In this document: piece by piece, positions 54,341 to 64,000 of the stretch
Position numbering within the stretch: the stretch's first letter is position 1
How the letters are laid out: every line of letters begins with the position of its first letter
Source of the DNA: Halovivax limisalsi
Lineage (GTDB): Archaea; Halobacteriota; Halobacteria; Halobacteriales; Natrialbaceae
DNA length: 64,000 nucleotides
NCBI RefSeq assembly: GCF_023093535.1
Contig: NZ_CP095757.1
Coordinates: forward strand, 744,001 to 808,000
Direction of reading: 5' to 3'
Translations under genes and position numbers: made by a program
The notes under the pieces: generated by a model
What the model was told of the DNA's origin: nothing
Seen by the model: only the letters and a program-made list of their open reading frames with translations
Database searches by the model: none

Positions 54341-54794
54341 GGCCGTAGTGACCCTCCGGTCGGTAAAAAGCCGGACGGTGGCTCCCTGCCCCCTGTGGAA
54401 TCGCCGTGGGACGCGGAATCGGCAGTTTCGTGGCCCAGAACGGCAGTTCCGGGGAGAGAAATTCCGGAATAAAGTGTCGCGTCGGTCGAGACGCACGCGG
54501 TAGCCGGCGCGAATGCGACGGCTACCAAGTCCAGGCGACGGTGGAGATCGTCCGCTTTCTGATCGGTTCCACCCGATCCAACTCGCCAGGAAACGGCGTG
54601 CCTTCCGGGGAGCCACCGTACTCGCCGGAGGTCTCCTTGCTCGTCCTCGCATTGCCACCTTCAATGTTTGTACGCTGATGTACAATTTTGAAGACCTCAA
54701 TATTGAACCTCCATTCCTCTGAATGAAAAAATATCATACAGAATATTCAGGATATAAAGATATATTGGGCTGTTGTTTGATGATGCCTACATCA
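54341..54794. promoter_or_regulatory. Upstream region of the large surface protein gene, AT-rich
   Basis: Bases 54680-54770 are AT-rich (GATATAAAGATATATTGGG at 54752-54770), unlike anything nearby. I read this as the promoter of the surface-protein gene, and not as codons, although one frame is open through it from 54723. The left part has no gene. Confidence 0.45.
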
Positions 54795-57700
54795 ATGCGT
54801 CTGGACGCGAAGCGCGTTTCTCTCGCGGTTTGTATCGCGATGGTACTGGTGGGGGCCGGCGGCGTCGTCGGCGCCGTTGGCGGTGCCGTCGCCGGGCCGA
54901 CCCAGGCCGGCGCGGGTCCGCCCGCCGGGTCGGCACTCGCCGTCTCCGATTCGGGTCTCGAACCCGTCGGGGCGTCGGACTACGCCCGGCTCGAACCGAC
55001 CGGCTCGATCGCCGTCGCCGCGAACGAGTCGAGTGACGGCACCGTCGGTTCCGCGGCCGACTATATCGAGTGGACGGAACAACCGCCGGGAACGGTGGCC
55101 GAAGGCGAGAGTTTCTACGTCACGCTCACCGGGGAAGCGTCCCAATCCGGACAGGTCTGCGTCGAGCAGGTCGGCGGGGCGGGGTTCGTCTCGTGTCAGG
55201 ATCACTCGGGTGGCGTTTTCTCGAAGATCTTCGAGGGGATCGACGTCCGGACGGATCTCGGTCTGCAGGCCGGCGAGTCGACGGAACTGATCGGGACGGC
55301 ACCCGGACTCGAGACGGACGCGGCGACCGTCTCCGTGGTCGCCCAGCCGACGGGATCGCTGTCGGTTGACGTCACCCGCGGCGGGACGGCCGTCTCCGAT
55401 ATCACGAAGCTGAATATCTACGACGCCGACACCGACGAACTGCTCGCGGAGAAATCGATCAGCGACCCGCTCGGGTTCGAACCGCCCCGAACCATCTCCG
55501 GCCTCCCGACCGATGCAGACTACGAGGTGGAGGCCTTCGTCCGAGACACGTACGTCGGGACGACCGGATCGGTATCCATCCAGGCCGACGAAACGACCGC
55601 GGCGGAGATCCAGGCGCCGGAGACGGTGTCGGTCGACGTCGCCGTGAACATGTCCGACGGCGAGACCCCGCTCGAAGGGGCCACGGTCCAGCTCCTCTCC
55701 GACGAGGGTCGGATCTGGCACGAGGACGTCACCGGCGCCCAGGGCACGACCGAGACGTTCGACGTCCAACCGCCCGCGGAGGTCCGGCAGGGCGACTACC
55801 TTCTGGCGGCGGTCATCTACGAGGGCGAGTGGGTGGGATCCACCCGGCTCGCCGAGCGCACTGCGGGAACGAAGACGATCGTGACCGACGTCGATCCGTC
55901 GTCCGTCTTCGGCTTTTCCTACGAGCCGGATTCGCCGGGGGCCGGTAATTCGGTCACGTTCACCGGGACGGCGGGCACCGACCACTACTGGGAGTTCGGC
56001 GACGGCGAGAGCGCGACGGGGCAGTACGTCTCCCACACCTACGCGGAGGCCGGCGCGTACGCGGTCTCGCTCACGGTCGACGGCGAAACCTACGAGCGCG
56101 AGGTCACCGTCGAACCGTCCGAAGGCGGGATCGACTCGATCGACCGCGAGCGCGGCGGCGTCCCCCTCGCGTCGATCAACTACCCGGAGACGTTCACCGT
56201 CACCCTCGAGGACGGGACGCCGACGCCCGATCGCGTGCGCTTCGAACTCGGCGGCCGCGAGAAAACGGTTGACGGGAGTGCGGACGCCTACGAGGCGGCG
56301 TTCGACCTCGGCGAGCTGGATGGCTCCACGCATCTCTCGGTGACGGTCGAAGACGACGACGGGCAGAACTACGTCGCGCGCGAGTACGTGAAAATCCAGT
56401 CCGTCCCCGAGTGGATGGACTGGATGGTCGACGGGAAACTGGGAACCACCGTCGGCGTCGACGAGGGAACGATCACGCTCGAGTACGGTCCCTTCAATCT
56501 GAACGCCTACGAGTTCTCGATCGGGGACGTCCCCCTCACGGTCGATCCGCCGAACTTCGACGGGGGCCCGACCGTCGGAATCAGCTACGACAGTTACACC
56601 CGTCGGGCGACGGCCTACGGGAGCGGCGGCTTCTCGACCGATCTGCTCGGCTACGGCTTCAGTATCGACGTCAGCGCGGACGCGACGTTCGAGGATAAAC
56701 TCGAGTTCGTCGAGGCGACCGCGACGGCCGACACGAGCCTCTCCGCGCAGGTCGGTCCGCCGCTACAGATCGACCCGCCGCTCGTCGACCCCCTCGGCGT
56801 CGAGACGACGCTCACGCCGTCGCTCGGCCTCCAGGGCGAGTTCAACGAGACGTTCGCGTTCCAGGAGGGGACCGTCAGCCCGGGTGCCGACCTCACCGTC
56901 GGCGTGCAGACGCCCGTTCCGGCCGGTTCCGTCGGCGTGAGCGCGACCGGCGGACTCGAGGGCAGCTTCGACGTCCCCACGGACCCGCCGAACCTGAGCG
57001 GCGAACTCTCGGTCGAGGGCAGCGGCTGGGCCAAATCGGGCGGGAAGGAGGCGGACTTCGAGGTCGGGCCGTTCACCCACGAGCTCGGGTCGGACGGGGC
57101 CGCGACCTCCGACGTCGTCGCGACGAGCGAACCCGACTGGCACCTACCCGACCGCCGCGGGCCGGCGCCGCTGTCCGGCGTGGCGAGCGTGGACGGGGGC
57201 GAGAGCGCCGTCGGCGCGACCGCGGCGCTGGCGTCGACCGATCGCCCGACGGGCCCGTTCCAGCGCCTGACCAATCGCACCATGGCGGACGCACAGCCCG
57301 CGATCGCGAGCGGGAACGGCACCGTCGCCGTCGCCTGGAGCCGCCAGGCCGCCGACAAACCCGTCGCCGACGGTCGCGATATCGCCGTCCGAACCCGCGA
57401 CGGCGGCGCGTGGTCGAACGTCACCTGGGTGTCGGACGACGCGCGCCACGACCAGCGCCCCGTCGTCGCGGCGACCGACGACGGGCGATTGCTGGCCGCC
57501 TGGACGCGGATCGACGCCTCGCTCGACTCGTTCGTCAAGCCGTCCGAGGTCTACCCGTCGTGGGAGATCGCCTACTCGGTCTACGACGGCGAGACGTGGA
57601 GCGACCCAGCCGTGCTCCAAAATTCGAGCAGGCGCGATCGCTCGCCGACGGTCGCTCCGACCGGCGACGGCTGGGCGCTCGCCTGGGCTCAGGACGCCCT

Positions 57701-60218
57701 CGTCGAGAACGAGACGGGCGGGACCTACGCGGTCGCTGGGACGGACGTCGCCGTCGCCCGGATCGACGCCGACGGCACCGCGACCCGGCTCGACCCGATC
57801 GAGAACGCGAGCCGCCCGGCGGTCGGTGCGATGCCGGGCACCACGGGCGCCTCGCTCGCGTACGTCGCGACGGACGCCGGCGAGTCGACGGTCGTCAGGG
57901 AACGCGTCGCGAACGCGACGACGCAACTGGGGTCCTACTCGGCGGGGACCGTTTCGGACCTCGTCACGGCCGGCGATCGCGTGGTCTGGGTCGAGGGCAA
58001 AGTCTCGGAGCCCCGCGTCGTCGAGGGCCGGAACGGCGAAAACAGGACACTCTCGCTCGACGGCGACCCGACGAGCGTCTCCGAACTCTCGCTGTCGACC
58101 GACGGGGCCAACGCCGTCCTCTCCTATCGCGCCCGGCTCGCGGGGACCGAGGCGAACGACCTCGTCTACCGGCTGGATCGCGGCGACGGCTGGATCCGCG
58201 ATCACCAGTTCGCGGACGCCCCGGCGCAGAACCTGACGATCTGGTACCCTGACACCGCGCTGACGGCGAACGGATCGTTCGTCTCGGCCTTCGCCGCCCA
58301 GAACGCCTCGATGACCGCGAAGAACGACGTCTTCGTCTACGACCACGATCCCCGGCCCCGCTACGCCGTCGCGGCGGACGGCCCCGCGAACGCGACCGCC
58401 GGCGACGCCGTCTCGATCGACTTCGAGGTCGCGAACGTCGGCGACGTCGACGGAACGGAGCCGGTGACGGTGACGATCGCCGATCGGGACGGCCCGCTCA
58501 ACGAGACGACGCTCGACACCATCGCGACCGGCGACACCGCGGCTGGAACGCTCACCGTCGCCGTCCCGGACTCGGGGACGGTCGACCTCTCGGTCGAATC
58601 GAACGCGACGGCGCTCTCGGGCGTCGAACACCGCGATCGGATCCTCGCCGCGACCGCGAACCGAACGATCGCGTCGGCCGGGAGTGAGCCGACTGACGCG
58701 TCGCTCCGGTCCGCCGCCTCGACCCGAACCGAAACCTCGATTCGCCTCGCACGCCCCGCGCTGTCGATTTCCAACGTCTCCGTCTCCGATCCGGCGAACG
58801 AGACGGTCGCGGTCGAGGTCGAAAACAACGGCAGCGCGGTCGCGACCGACGTCCCGGTCGCGATCACCGACGACGGCGACGCGGTGGCCAACGGGACGAT
58901 CGCCACAGTCGGCGTCGGGGAGACGGTGACGTGGATCGCGTCGGTCGATCCCGCCGCACTGAATCGCACGGCGCCCGCGACCGTCAGCATCCGCACGGGA
59001 GAGACCGTTTCGTCCGAGTCGGTGACGAACGCGACCCGGACGACCTGGCTCTACCAGCCCGCCCTCACCGTCCACGACGATATCCGTGTGCTGAACCGCA
59101 CCGACGGGATCGCCGTTCGCGGCCTGGTCTCGAACGGTGGTCCGATCGACGCGAACGCGACGGTGTCTCTGGCTACGGTCGGTCAAAACGGGTCGACGTC
59201 GACCGCGCTCGCGAGCGAGCGACTCGCGTTCGAGGCCGGCGCGGCGAACACCACCTTCCGGACGGCCCGCTTCCTGCTCGATTCCGACGCGATCGAGGCC
59301 AACGAGACGGTGCGCCTCCTCGCGGAGTCGACGGTTCCCGACGCCGATCCGTCCACGACGGCCACGAGACGGACGATCGAGGCGCTCACGCCGGCGCCGC
59401 CGACCGTCGAGCTGGCGATCGCCGACGTCACGGCCGAGCCCGTCGCCGGCGACGCCGTGGAACTGGACGTCGCGGCCGAGAACGTCGGGATGAATTCGAC
59501 GAACGCCTCGGTGTCGCTGCTCGTCGACGGCGAGCGGATCGACAGGGCCGCCGGGACCCTCAAGAGCGGCGAGAACGCGACCCGTACGCTCACCTGGATG
59601 CCCGACGCAGCCGGCGACTATCGCCTCGCCGTCCGGAGTGACGACGACCGCGCGGCGACGACCGTCTCGGTGTCGTCCGACGACGGCGGTGGCGGCGGCC
59701 CGGCGCTGCCGCCGGCGCCCTCGCCGGAACCCGACGTCTCGATCGTCGACGTGCAACCGTCGGCGACGTCACTCGCGGTCGGCGAATCGCTCTCGGTGAC
59801 GGTCACCGTCACGAACGACGGCGACGCGGCCGGCGAGATCGAGGTGCCGCTCTCGATCGACGGCGCGGTCGTGACAACGGAGACGGTGTCCGTCGAAGCG
59901 GGGGCGACGGCGACGGTAACCCTCTCGGCGCCGATCGAGTCGAGCGGCACCCACGCGATCGCGGTCGACGGCGAGTCCGTCGGAACCGTCGAGGTGACCG
60001 AACAGGACAATCCCGACGACGGCGAGGACGGCACCGACGGCGGGTCGGACGACGGAACGGACGGGCAGGACGGGACGGACGCGCAGGATGGCGAGGATGG
60101 GTCCGGCGACGATCCGACCGACGCCGACGGAAGCGCCGGCGACGGCGTCCCCGGATTCGGCGCGCTCGTGGCCGTTGTGGCGCTCACGCTCGCAGTCGCG
60201 AGGGCACGGATCGGGTGA
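54795..60218 (+). CDS. Large secreted CARDB/PKD surface protein with PGF-CTERM signal
   Basis: A protein of about 1807 residues. An N-terminal signal (MRLDAKRVSLAVCIAMVLVG) is followed by beta-rich domains, a PKD-like repeat (DHYWEFGDGESATGQYVSHT), a propeller-like region (LAAWTRIDAS; LAWAQDALV), and at least four CARDB/APHP-like repeats in the last third (for example LSISNVSVSDPANETVAVEV and PDVSIVDVQPSATSLAVGES). A Asp/Gly-rich low-complexity spacer precedes the C-terminal VPGFGALVAVVALTLAVARA. That tail is a PGF-CTERM motif, processed and lipid-anchored by archaeosortase A. Many NxS/T sites suggest N-glycosylation. The start could instead be 54780, 54783 or the open-frame ATG at 54723. Confidence 0.85.
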   Translation: MRLDAKRVSLAVCIAMVLVGAGGVVGAVGGAVAGPTQAGAGPPAGSALAVSDSGLEPVGASDYARLEPTGSIAVAANESSDGTVGSAADYIEWTEQPPGTVAEGESFYVTLTGEASQSGQVCVEQVGGAGFVSCQDHSGGVFSKIFEGIDVRTDLGLQAGESTELIGTAPGLETDAATVSVVAQPTGSLSVDVTRGGTAVSDITKLNIYDADTDELLAEKSISDPLGFEPPRTISGLPTDADYEVEAFVRDTYVGTTGSVSIQADETTAAEIQAPETVSVDVAVNMSDGETPLEGATVQLLSDEGRIWHEDVTGAQGTTETFDVQPPAEVRQGDYLLAAVIYEGEWVGSTRLAERTAGTKTIVTDVDPSSVFGFSYEPDSPGAGNSVTFTGTAGTDHYWEFGDGESATGQYVSHTYAEAGAYAVSLTVDGETYEREVTVEPSEGGIDSIDRERGGVPLASINYPETFTVTLEDGTPTPDRVRFELGGREKTVDGSADAYEAAFDLGELDGSTHLSVTVEDDDGQNYVAREYVKIQSVPEWMDWMVDGKLGTTVGVDEGTITLEYGPFNLNAYEFSIGDVPLTVDPPNFDGGPTVGISYDSYTRRATAYGSGGFSTDLLGYGFSIDVSADATFEDKLEFVEATATADTSLSAQVGPPLQIDPPLVDPLGVETTLTPSLGLQGEFNETFAFQEGTVSPGADLTVGVQTPVPAGSVGVSATGGLEGSFDVPTDPPNLSGELSVEGSGWAKSGGKEADFEVGPFTHELGSDGAATSDVVATSEPDWHLPDRRGPAPLSGVASVDGGESAVGATAALASTDRPTGPFQRLTNRTMADAQPAIASGNGTVAVAWSRQAADKPVADGRDIAVRTRDGGAWSNVTWVSDDARHDQRPVVAATDDGRLLAAWTRIDASLDSFVKPSEVYPSWEIAYSVYDGETWSDPAVLQNSSRRDRSPTVAPTGDGWALAWAQDALVENETGGTYAVAGTDVAVARIDADGTATRLDPIENASRPAVGAMPGTTGASLAYVATDAGESTVVRERVANATTQLGSYSAGTVSDLVTAGDRVVWVEGKVSEPRVVEGRNGENRTLSLDGDPTSVSELSLSTDGANAVLSYRARLAGTEANDLVYRLDRGDGWIRDHQFADAPAQNLTIWYPDTALTANGSFVSAFAAQNASMTAKNDVFVYDHDPRPRYAVAADGPANATAGDAVSIDFEVANVGDVDGTEPVTVTIADRDGPLNETTLDTIATGDTAAGTLTVAVPDSGTVDLSVESNATALSGVEHRDRILAATANRTIASAGSEPTDASLRSAASTRTETSIRLARPALSISNVSVSDPANETVAVEVENNGSAVATDVPVAITDDGDAVANGTIATVGVGETVTWIASVDPAALNRTAPATVSIRTGETVSSESVTNATRTTWLYQPALTVHDDIRVLNRTDGIAVRGLVSNGGPIDANATVSLATVGQNGSTSTALASERLAFEAGAANTTFRTARFLLDSDAIEANETVRLLAESTVPDADPSTTATRRTIEALTPAPPTVELAIADVTAEPVAGDAVELDVAAENVGMNSTNASVSLLVDGERIDRAAGTLKSGENATRTLTWMPDAAGDYRLAVRSDDDRAATTVSVSSDDGGGGGPALPPAPSPEPDVSIVDVQPSATSLAVGESLSVTVTVTNDGDAAGEIEVPLSIDGAVVTTETVSVEAGATATVTLSAPIESSGTHAIAVDGESVGTVEVTEQDNPDDGEDGTDGGSDDGTDGQDGTDAQDGEDGSGDDPTDADGSAGDGVPGFGALVAVVALTLAVARARIG

Positions 60219-60613
60219 GCGAAATTCGATATCGGTGGCCAAACCGGTTTTCGATCGTTCGACAGGGACGCTCCAGGGGCCGTCGCGGATGAGCGTCCAT
60301 CACAACGGCGACCGTCCTTCGCGGAGAACTTGGACCGAGTCATCGAGGGACTCGTCCGTCGTCCCGAGGGTGCACCGCTGTCTTCGATCGGTGCTAGATC
60401 ACCGACGGTCAGGTCAATTCCGCGCCGTACAAGACCCTATCGACGCTCTCTGAGACGTCCGTCTCCCGACGACCCGGGTTCAAACTCCCAGTAGGGATTG
60501 ATGTCAAACCGTTCGCAATCATCGTCTTCCGGATTACCCGGCACCTGCTGTCACCGCCCGTCCGTACCACTTACAGACAATAGATAGTCCGTCGCTGGCT
60601 GGGTCGTCGTCCG
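60219..60613. other. Intergenic region, nothing firm
   Basis: About 395 bases without a convincing gene. A leftward 35-codon frame starting with GTG (60446-60553; DDDCERFDINPYWEFEPGSS) may be a fragment. A CGGGTTCAAACTCCC segment resembles a tRNA T-loop but no cloverleaf surrounds it. Confidence 0.35.
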
Positions 60614-61780
60614 TCACTCCCCGCCCGGTTCCCGAACGTCGATCCAGAGGTGATTCGAGTACTCGGTGTCGTCCATCGAGGGTTCGGCGGGGACGTCGCC
60701 TCCGGGGAAGAGCAGCCAGACGACGCGGACGTTTTCGCCGGTGAACGTCGGCGACACGTTGTGGGCGTGGTGCCAGGACTGGTTGTGGTCGAGCGTCGTG
60801 GTGAACCGGTCGAGTTCGCGCTGGTCCTCGACGATCGTCTCGTACGTGACCGTCTCGTTCCCGCTCGCGTTGACCGATCCGGTGCCGCCGCTGGTCGTTC
60901 CGTTCTCGACGATCGAGACCCGCTGCTCGAGCACCAACACCGCGTAGTCGGTGCGCTCGTGCTCGTGGTTGTCGACGCCGACGACGATCTCGGACGAGTC
61001 GCCCGCGACCAGCTCCGTCGGGTAGTCGTCGGCGACCAGCTCGCCGTCGTCGTCCTCGGTGAGTACGTAGATCGCCGAGAACTGTTCGCCCTGGGGCGGG
61101 ACGACGATGGCGTAACTGACGGCGCCGACGGCGAGGAGGATCGACGCCGCGAGCGCCACGTTGAGGATCGCGTCGGTCCGCGTCGCGGGGTGAAACACCT
61201 CGTCGTGACCGGCCCGGTACCACTCGCGATAGGGGACCCGAAAGCGCTCGTCCGGCGGGAGCTCCCACCGCCTGACGGCGGCGATCACCGTCGCGAGGAG
61301 GGTGAAGCCGCTCACGCTCGCTACGATCGGAACGAGCCGGATGCCCCACGGCGTGAAGTTGAGTACCAGCCCGATCAGGGGGGAGATGGCGATGCTCAGC
61401 CCGAACGAGAGGGCGACGCGCTCGATGCCGTCGATCCCCGATCGGCCCAGCCCCGGCGTCGGCCAGGCGGCGTCGGCAGATCCGGCCGAGTCCTCGTCGG
61501 TCGCGTCGTCCCCCGCTTCGGCGGCCGCCGAATCGGCGTCCCCCTCGTCCGCCGTCGGCGACTCGCCCGCCTCGGGAAAGAGCGCGGCGATGAAGGCGTA
61601 GCCGGGCAGGAACAGGACGAAGCCGAGGCCGAACACGATGCGCAGCGGCGTCTCCCGGACGACCGGCGCGAGCACGGTCACGTTCGTCGCGACGACGAGT
61701 ACGACGACCGCGGCCAGGTCCGCGGGGAGGCGACGGACCGGGGCCGGAATCGAGAGCCACACCGAACGGGGGACGCGCAT
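60614..61780 (-). CDS. DUF1616 membrane protein
   Basis: This 388-residue protein has two N-terminal membrane helices (LPADLAAVVVLVVATNVTVL; LRIVFGLGFVLFLPGYAFIA), an acidic cytoplasmic linker, two or three more helices, and a C-terminal extracytoplasmic beta domain with several NxS/T sites. FLPGYAF is the DUF1616 hallmark. Homologues are often found near archaeal glycosylation genes. Function is unknown. Confidence 0.82.
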   Translation of the reverse strand: MRVPRSVWLSIPAPVRRLPADLAAVVVLVVATNVTVLAPVVRETPLRIVFGLGFVLFLPGYAFIAALFPEAGESPTADEGDADSAAAEAGDDATDEDSAGSADAAWPTPGLGRSGIDGIERVALSFGLSIAISPLIGLVLNFTPWGIRLVPIVASVSGFTLLATVIAAVRRWELPPDERFRVPYREWYRAGHDEVFHPATRTDAILNVALAASILLAVGAVSYAIVVPPQGEQFSAIYVLTEDDDGELVADDYPTELVAGDSSEIVVGVDNHEHERTDYAVLVLEQRVSIVENGTTSGGTGSVNASGNETVTYETIVEDQRELDRFTTTLDHNQSWHHAHNVSPTFTGENVRVVWLLFPGGDVPAEPSMDDTEYSNHLWIDVREPGGE

Positions 61781-61940
61781 TCGTCACCCTCTAGCGAAGT
61801 GGGTACCAAAAGTGGGTCGGTCCGCGCCGCGATCCGCGCTCGACGTCTCGCCGGGCCGCGGTTCGAACCCGCCCGAACTCACCCCCCGGCGAAGCAGGGC
61901 CGTCGCCGGCGTTTTTGTCCCCTCGATCCGAACGGCCGGT

Positions 61941-62534
61941 ATGACCGAAGACGCGGTCCACGTCGTCGCGGTCTCGGGGAGTCTGCGAGCGGAGAGCTAC
62001 ACCCGCCGCGGACTCGAGTACGCTCTCGACGCGGCGGGTACGGCGGGCGCGAGTACCGACCTGCTCGACCTGCGAACATTCGACCTGCCGCTGTTCGACG
62101 CCGACGACGATTCGGCGGGCGACGCGCCGGAACTCACCCGTCGCATCGGGGCGGCCGACGCCATCCTGCTCGGGACGCCCATGTACCACGGCTCGTACTC
62201 GTCGGTCCTGAAGACCGCGATCGACTACTGCGGGTTCGACGAGTTCGAGAACAAGACCGTCGGGCTACTCGCCGTCTCGGGCGGCAGCTTCCCCATCGGC
62301 GCGCTCGATCACCTGCGGGTCGTCTGTCGGGCGCTCGACGCCTGGACGCTGCCCCACCAGGCCGCGATCCCGAACGCCTCGAGCCGGTTCGAGGGTCGCG
62401 ACCTCGTCGACGCGGACATTCGCCGCCGCGTCGAGACGCTCGGCGTCCGCGCGGTCCAGTTCGCCACGATCGAACCCGATCCCGCGTCCTTCGAGAGCCG
62501 GGAGAACGTCGGCGCCGGCGCGCACTCGGAGTGA
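61941..62534 (+). CDS. NADPH-dependent FMN reductase family protein
   Basis: This 197-residue flavodoxin-fold protein has VAVSGSLRAESYTRRG (FMN phosphate loop), LGTPMYHGSYSSVLKTAIDY and VSGGSFPIGALDHLR, as in the SsuE/azoreductase family. The ATG at 61941 begins at the first beta strand; the longer frame is not homologous. It likely reduces FMN or a quinone. Confidence 0.9.
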   Translation: MTEDAVHVVAVSGSLRAESYTRRGLEYALDAAGTAGASTDLLDLRTFDLPLFDADDDSAGDAPELTRRIGAADAILLGTPMYHGSYSSVLKTAIDYCGFDEFENKTVGLLAVSGGSFPIGALDHLRVVCRALDAWTLPHQAAIPNASSRFEGRDLVDADIRRRVETLGVRAVQFATIEPDPASFESRENVGAGAHSE

Positions 62535-62604
62535 CAGGGCGTGACCTGGTGCCGACGGGCGGCCGCGGTCTCGCCCACCTTCGGTGCGTCGACGACCTCG
62601 TCGA

Positions 62605-64000
62605 TCAGTCGTCCGCTGGCGCTCCGTCCCGGGTGTCCGACCCTGCACAGAGCCGTCGAGCCCGCTCGAGCACGGCTTCGGCGGTCGCCTCGTCCGTCGG
62701 TACGGGAGCGAACGTCGCGCGTTCGTAGCCCTCGGTGACGGTCCGCAGGTCGTCGACCCCCTCGCCGCGCTCGCGATAGTGCTCGAAGAACTCCCAGTGC
62801 GTCAGCCCCGACGGGTCGTCGATCCGCGCGCCGAGCGCGCTTCGAGCGGCCGCGTAGGCACGTTCGACGGCCGTCGCCGCGCGACCAGCTGACAGCGCCG
62901 ATTCGGCGTCGGCGAGTAACGCGTCCCCCGCGGGTGCGCCCGGCGTCGCCGCGGGGATCGAGTCGGTCGTCTGTTCGTCGGTCGACCCGCTCTCGGTACC
63001 GGTCTCGTCGGTCGCCGTCCGGCGAGCCCGCCAGTACCAGACGCCGGCGCCCGCGAGGAGGAGCAGGAGGAGCGCGATGCCGGCGAGGACGACCGGCGAA
63101 TCGAGGAGCCCGCCATCGGACGCCCCGGCGGCGACCGCGACGGTCGCCCCCTCGCTGGTGCCGGCGAGGTTGCTCCCGGCTCCGTCGAACGCGGCCTCGA
63201 CGGTCACAGTGCCGTCCCCGTTCGCCCGGTGTTCGACGGTTCCGGCGAACGTGCCGTTCTCGTCGGTCTCGACGGTCGCGGCGGTCGTCCCGTCGACGCG
63301 GACGTCGATCGTCCGGCCCTCGACGGCGGTTCCGTCCGCGGCGAGCGTCCCGGCCACCCGCAGCGTCCGCGGCCCCGCTCGCTCGGCCGCCAGCGATAGC
63401 GTCGTGGCGGTCTCCGTCACGGTGAGCGTCGATTCCGCGTCGACGCCGACGGCGCCGGCGGCCCCTGTCGGCTCGACCCGCAGGGTCCGGTCGCCGTCCT
63501 CGACGGCCGCGGACAGTTCGACCGAGCCGTTCAGGGTGCCGGTCTCGTCCGTTTCGACCGTGCCGAGACGCTCGCCGTCGGCGACGACGTCGAGCGCGAG
63601 CCCGGGCACGGCGACCCCGTCGACCGACACCAGGCCCCGCGGCTCGATCCGATCGCCGAACGCCGCTCGATCCGGGGTCGCGGAGAGATCGAGATCCGCG
63701 TCGACGGGGTCGATCGACACGTTCGCAGTCGCCTCGCTTTCGAGGTACGGTGCGGTTCGTTCGGGGACGTACGCGACCCGGATCGCGTCCGCGTCGGCCG
63801 GGACGGAGACGGGCCGATAGGTGAGCGAGAACGCGCCCGTCTCGTCCGTCGTCACGTTCTGCGTCCGCTCGCCGACCGCAAGGCGGATCCGTTCGTTCGC
63901 GACCGGCGCTCCCTCGATCGTTTCGAGCGATCCGGTCATCGAGAGCGGATCGCGGAACGACGCCGTATCGTCGGCTGCCCGGACCGAGAGGATCGTCCCG
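62605..64000 (-). CDS. DUF4129-like membrane protein with Ig-like repeats, 5' end cut by window edge
   Basis: The frame is open to the right edge, so the N-terminus is missing. The visible part has several extracellular beta-sandwich repeats in carboxypeptidase-regulatory style (VETDETGTLNGSV; VETDENGTFAGTV), a transmembrane helix (VVLAGIALLLLLLAGAGVWY), and a helical cytoplasmic C-terminus with AVERAYAAARSALG and LTHWEFFEHYRER. The last matches the DUF4129 domain. Function is unknown. Confidence 0.8.
   Translation of the reverse strand, partial: GTILSVRAADDTASFRDPLSMTGSLETIEGAPVANERIRLAVGERTQNVTTDETGAFSLTYRPVSVPADADAIRVAYVPERTAPYLESEATANVSIDPVDADLDLSATPDRAAFGDRIEPRGLVSVDGVAVPGLALDVVADGERLGTVETDETGTLNGSVELSAAVEDGDRTLRVEPTGAAGAVGVDAESTLTVTETATTLSLAAERAGPRTLRVAGTLAADGTAVEGRTIDVRVDGTTAATVETDENGTFAGTVEHRANGDGTVTVEAAFDGAGSNLAGTSEGATVAVAAGASDGGLLDSPVVLAGIALLLLLLAGAGVWYWRARRTATDETGTESGSTDEQTTDSIPAATPGAPAGDALLADAESALSAGRAATAVERAYAAARSALGARIDDPSGLTHWEFFEHYRERGEGVDDLRTVTEGYERATFAPVPTDEATAEAVLERARRLCAGSDTRDGAPADD

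Noticed and set aside
54723-54794. N-terminal extension of the surface protein from the ATG at 54723
   Set aside because: The extension (MKKYHTEYSGYKDILG) is unlike haloarchaeal signal sequences, and the AT-rich DNA looks like a promoter. The signal peptide is complete from 54795.
57144-59756. 870-codon open frame antisense to the surface protein gene
   Set aside because: Arg/Asp-rich shadow of a GC-rich repeat protein with no domain; the sense strand has signal peptide, repeats and sorting signal.
60460-60520. CGGGTTCAAACTCCC resembling a tRNA T-arm
   Set aside because: The two sides do not form a proper five-pair stem and no anticodon or acceptor stem is nearby. The same bases translate sensibly on the minus strand.

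Overview
The window is chromosomal DNA from a haloarchaeon (class Halobacteria). Evidence seen: acidic, Asp/Glu-rich proteins in GC-rich DNA; TATA boxes about 24-28 bp upstream of ATG codons, which implies leaderless transcripts; ATGA stop/start overlaps inside operons; a TrmB-type regulator; and a large secreted protein ending in a PGF-CTERM sorting signal. I cannot name the species from the sequence alone. No rRNA, complete tRNA, CRISPR array or intact transposase was found.

Layout. (1) 1-13.4 kb: surface-glycan genes. They comprise a GT-B-like protein cut by the left edge, an MsbA-type ABC exporter, a leftward neuC-neuA-neuB cassette for a nonulosonic (sialic-like) acid, a PseA/WbpG-type sugar amidotransferase, an alkaline-phosphatase-fold protein, and a leftward cassette of a CysK-like PLP enzyme, an Asp/Glu racemase and an asparagine-synthetase-like protein. 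(2) 13.4-21.1 kb: a toxin-antitoxin island with VapBC, HepT/MntA, UPF0175/PIN, a broken VapBC and a winged-helix/MazF pair. It is punctuated by five full or decayed copies of a module encoding small twin cysteine-rich proteins. (3) 21.6-24.7 kb: two small membrane proteins, relics of NAD-epimerase ends, and a second ABC exporter that is a close paralogue of the first. (4) 25-39.5 kb: a second glycan block with a Nudix hydrolase, GDP-mannose dehydratase and GDP-fucose synthase homologues, five glycosyltransferases, two more alkaline-phosphatase-fold proteins, a polytopic membrane protein and an NAD-epimerase. Much of 27.6-38.5 kb is visibly AT-rich and looks transferred. (5) 39.5-48.1 kb: a decayed sugar nucleotidyltransferase, a polyprenyl-phosphate-sugar-synthase-like GT2, a small zinc-finger gene, an SDR whose catalytic Lys is replaced by Glu, and an operon of a UDP-sulfoquinovose-synthase homologue plus two more SDR epimerases. 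(6) 48-64 kb: TrmB regulator, small ORF, membrane protein, GlmS and a GlmU-like enzyme (UDP-GlcNAc supply), cupin, a 1.8-kilo-residue CARDB/PKD surface protein, DUF1616 protein, flavin reductase and a DUF4129-like membrane protein cut by the right edge.

How it fits together (inference): GlmS and GlmU supply UDP-GlcNAc. NeuC, NeuB and NeuA, or their legionaminic-acid equivalents, make a CMP-nonulosonate, which may be amidinated or aminoacylated by the adjacent enzymes. Other SDRs make fucose-like and sulfoquinovose-like nucleotide sugars. The GT2/GT4 enzymes assemble the glycan, and the two ABC exporters are candidate lipid-linked-glycan flippases. The most novel-looking item is the toxin-antitoxin cassette array with its repeated twin Cys-rich (PCGC) genes.
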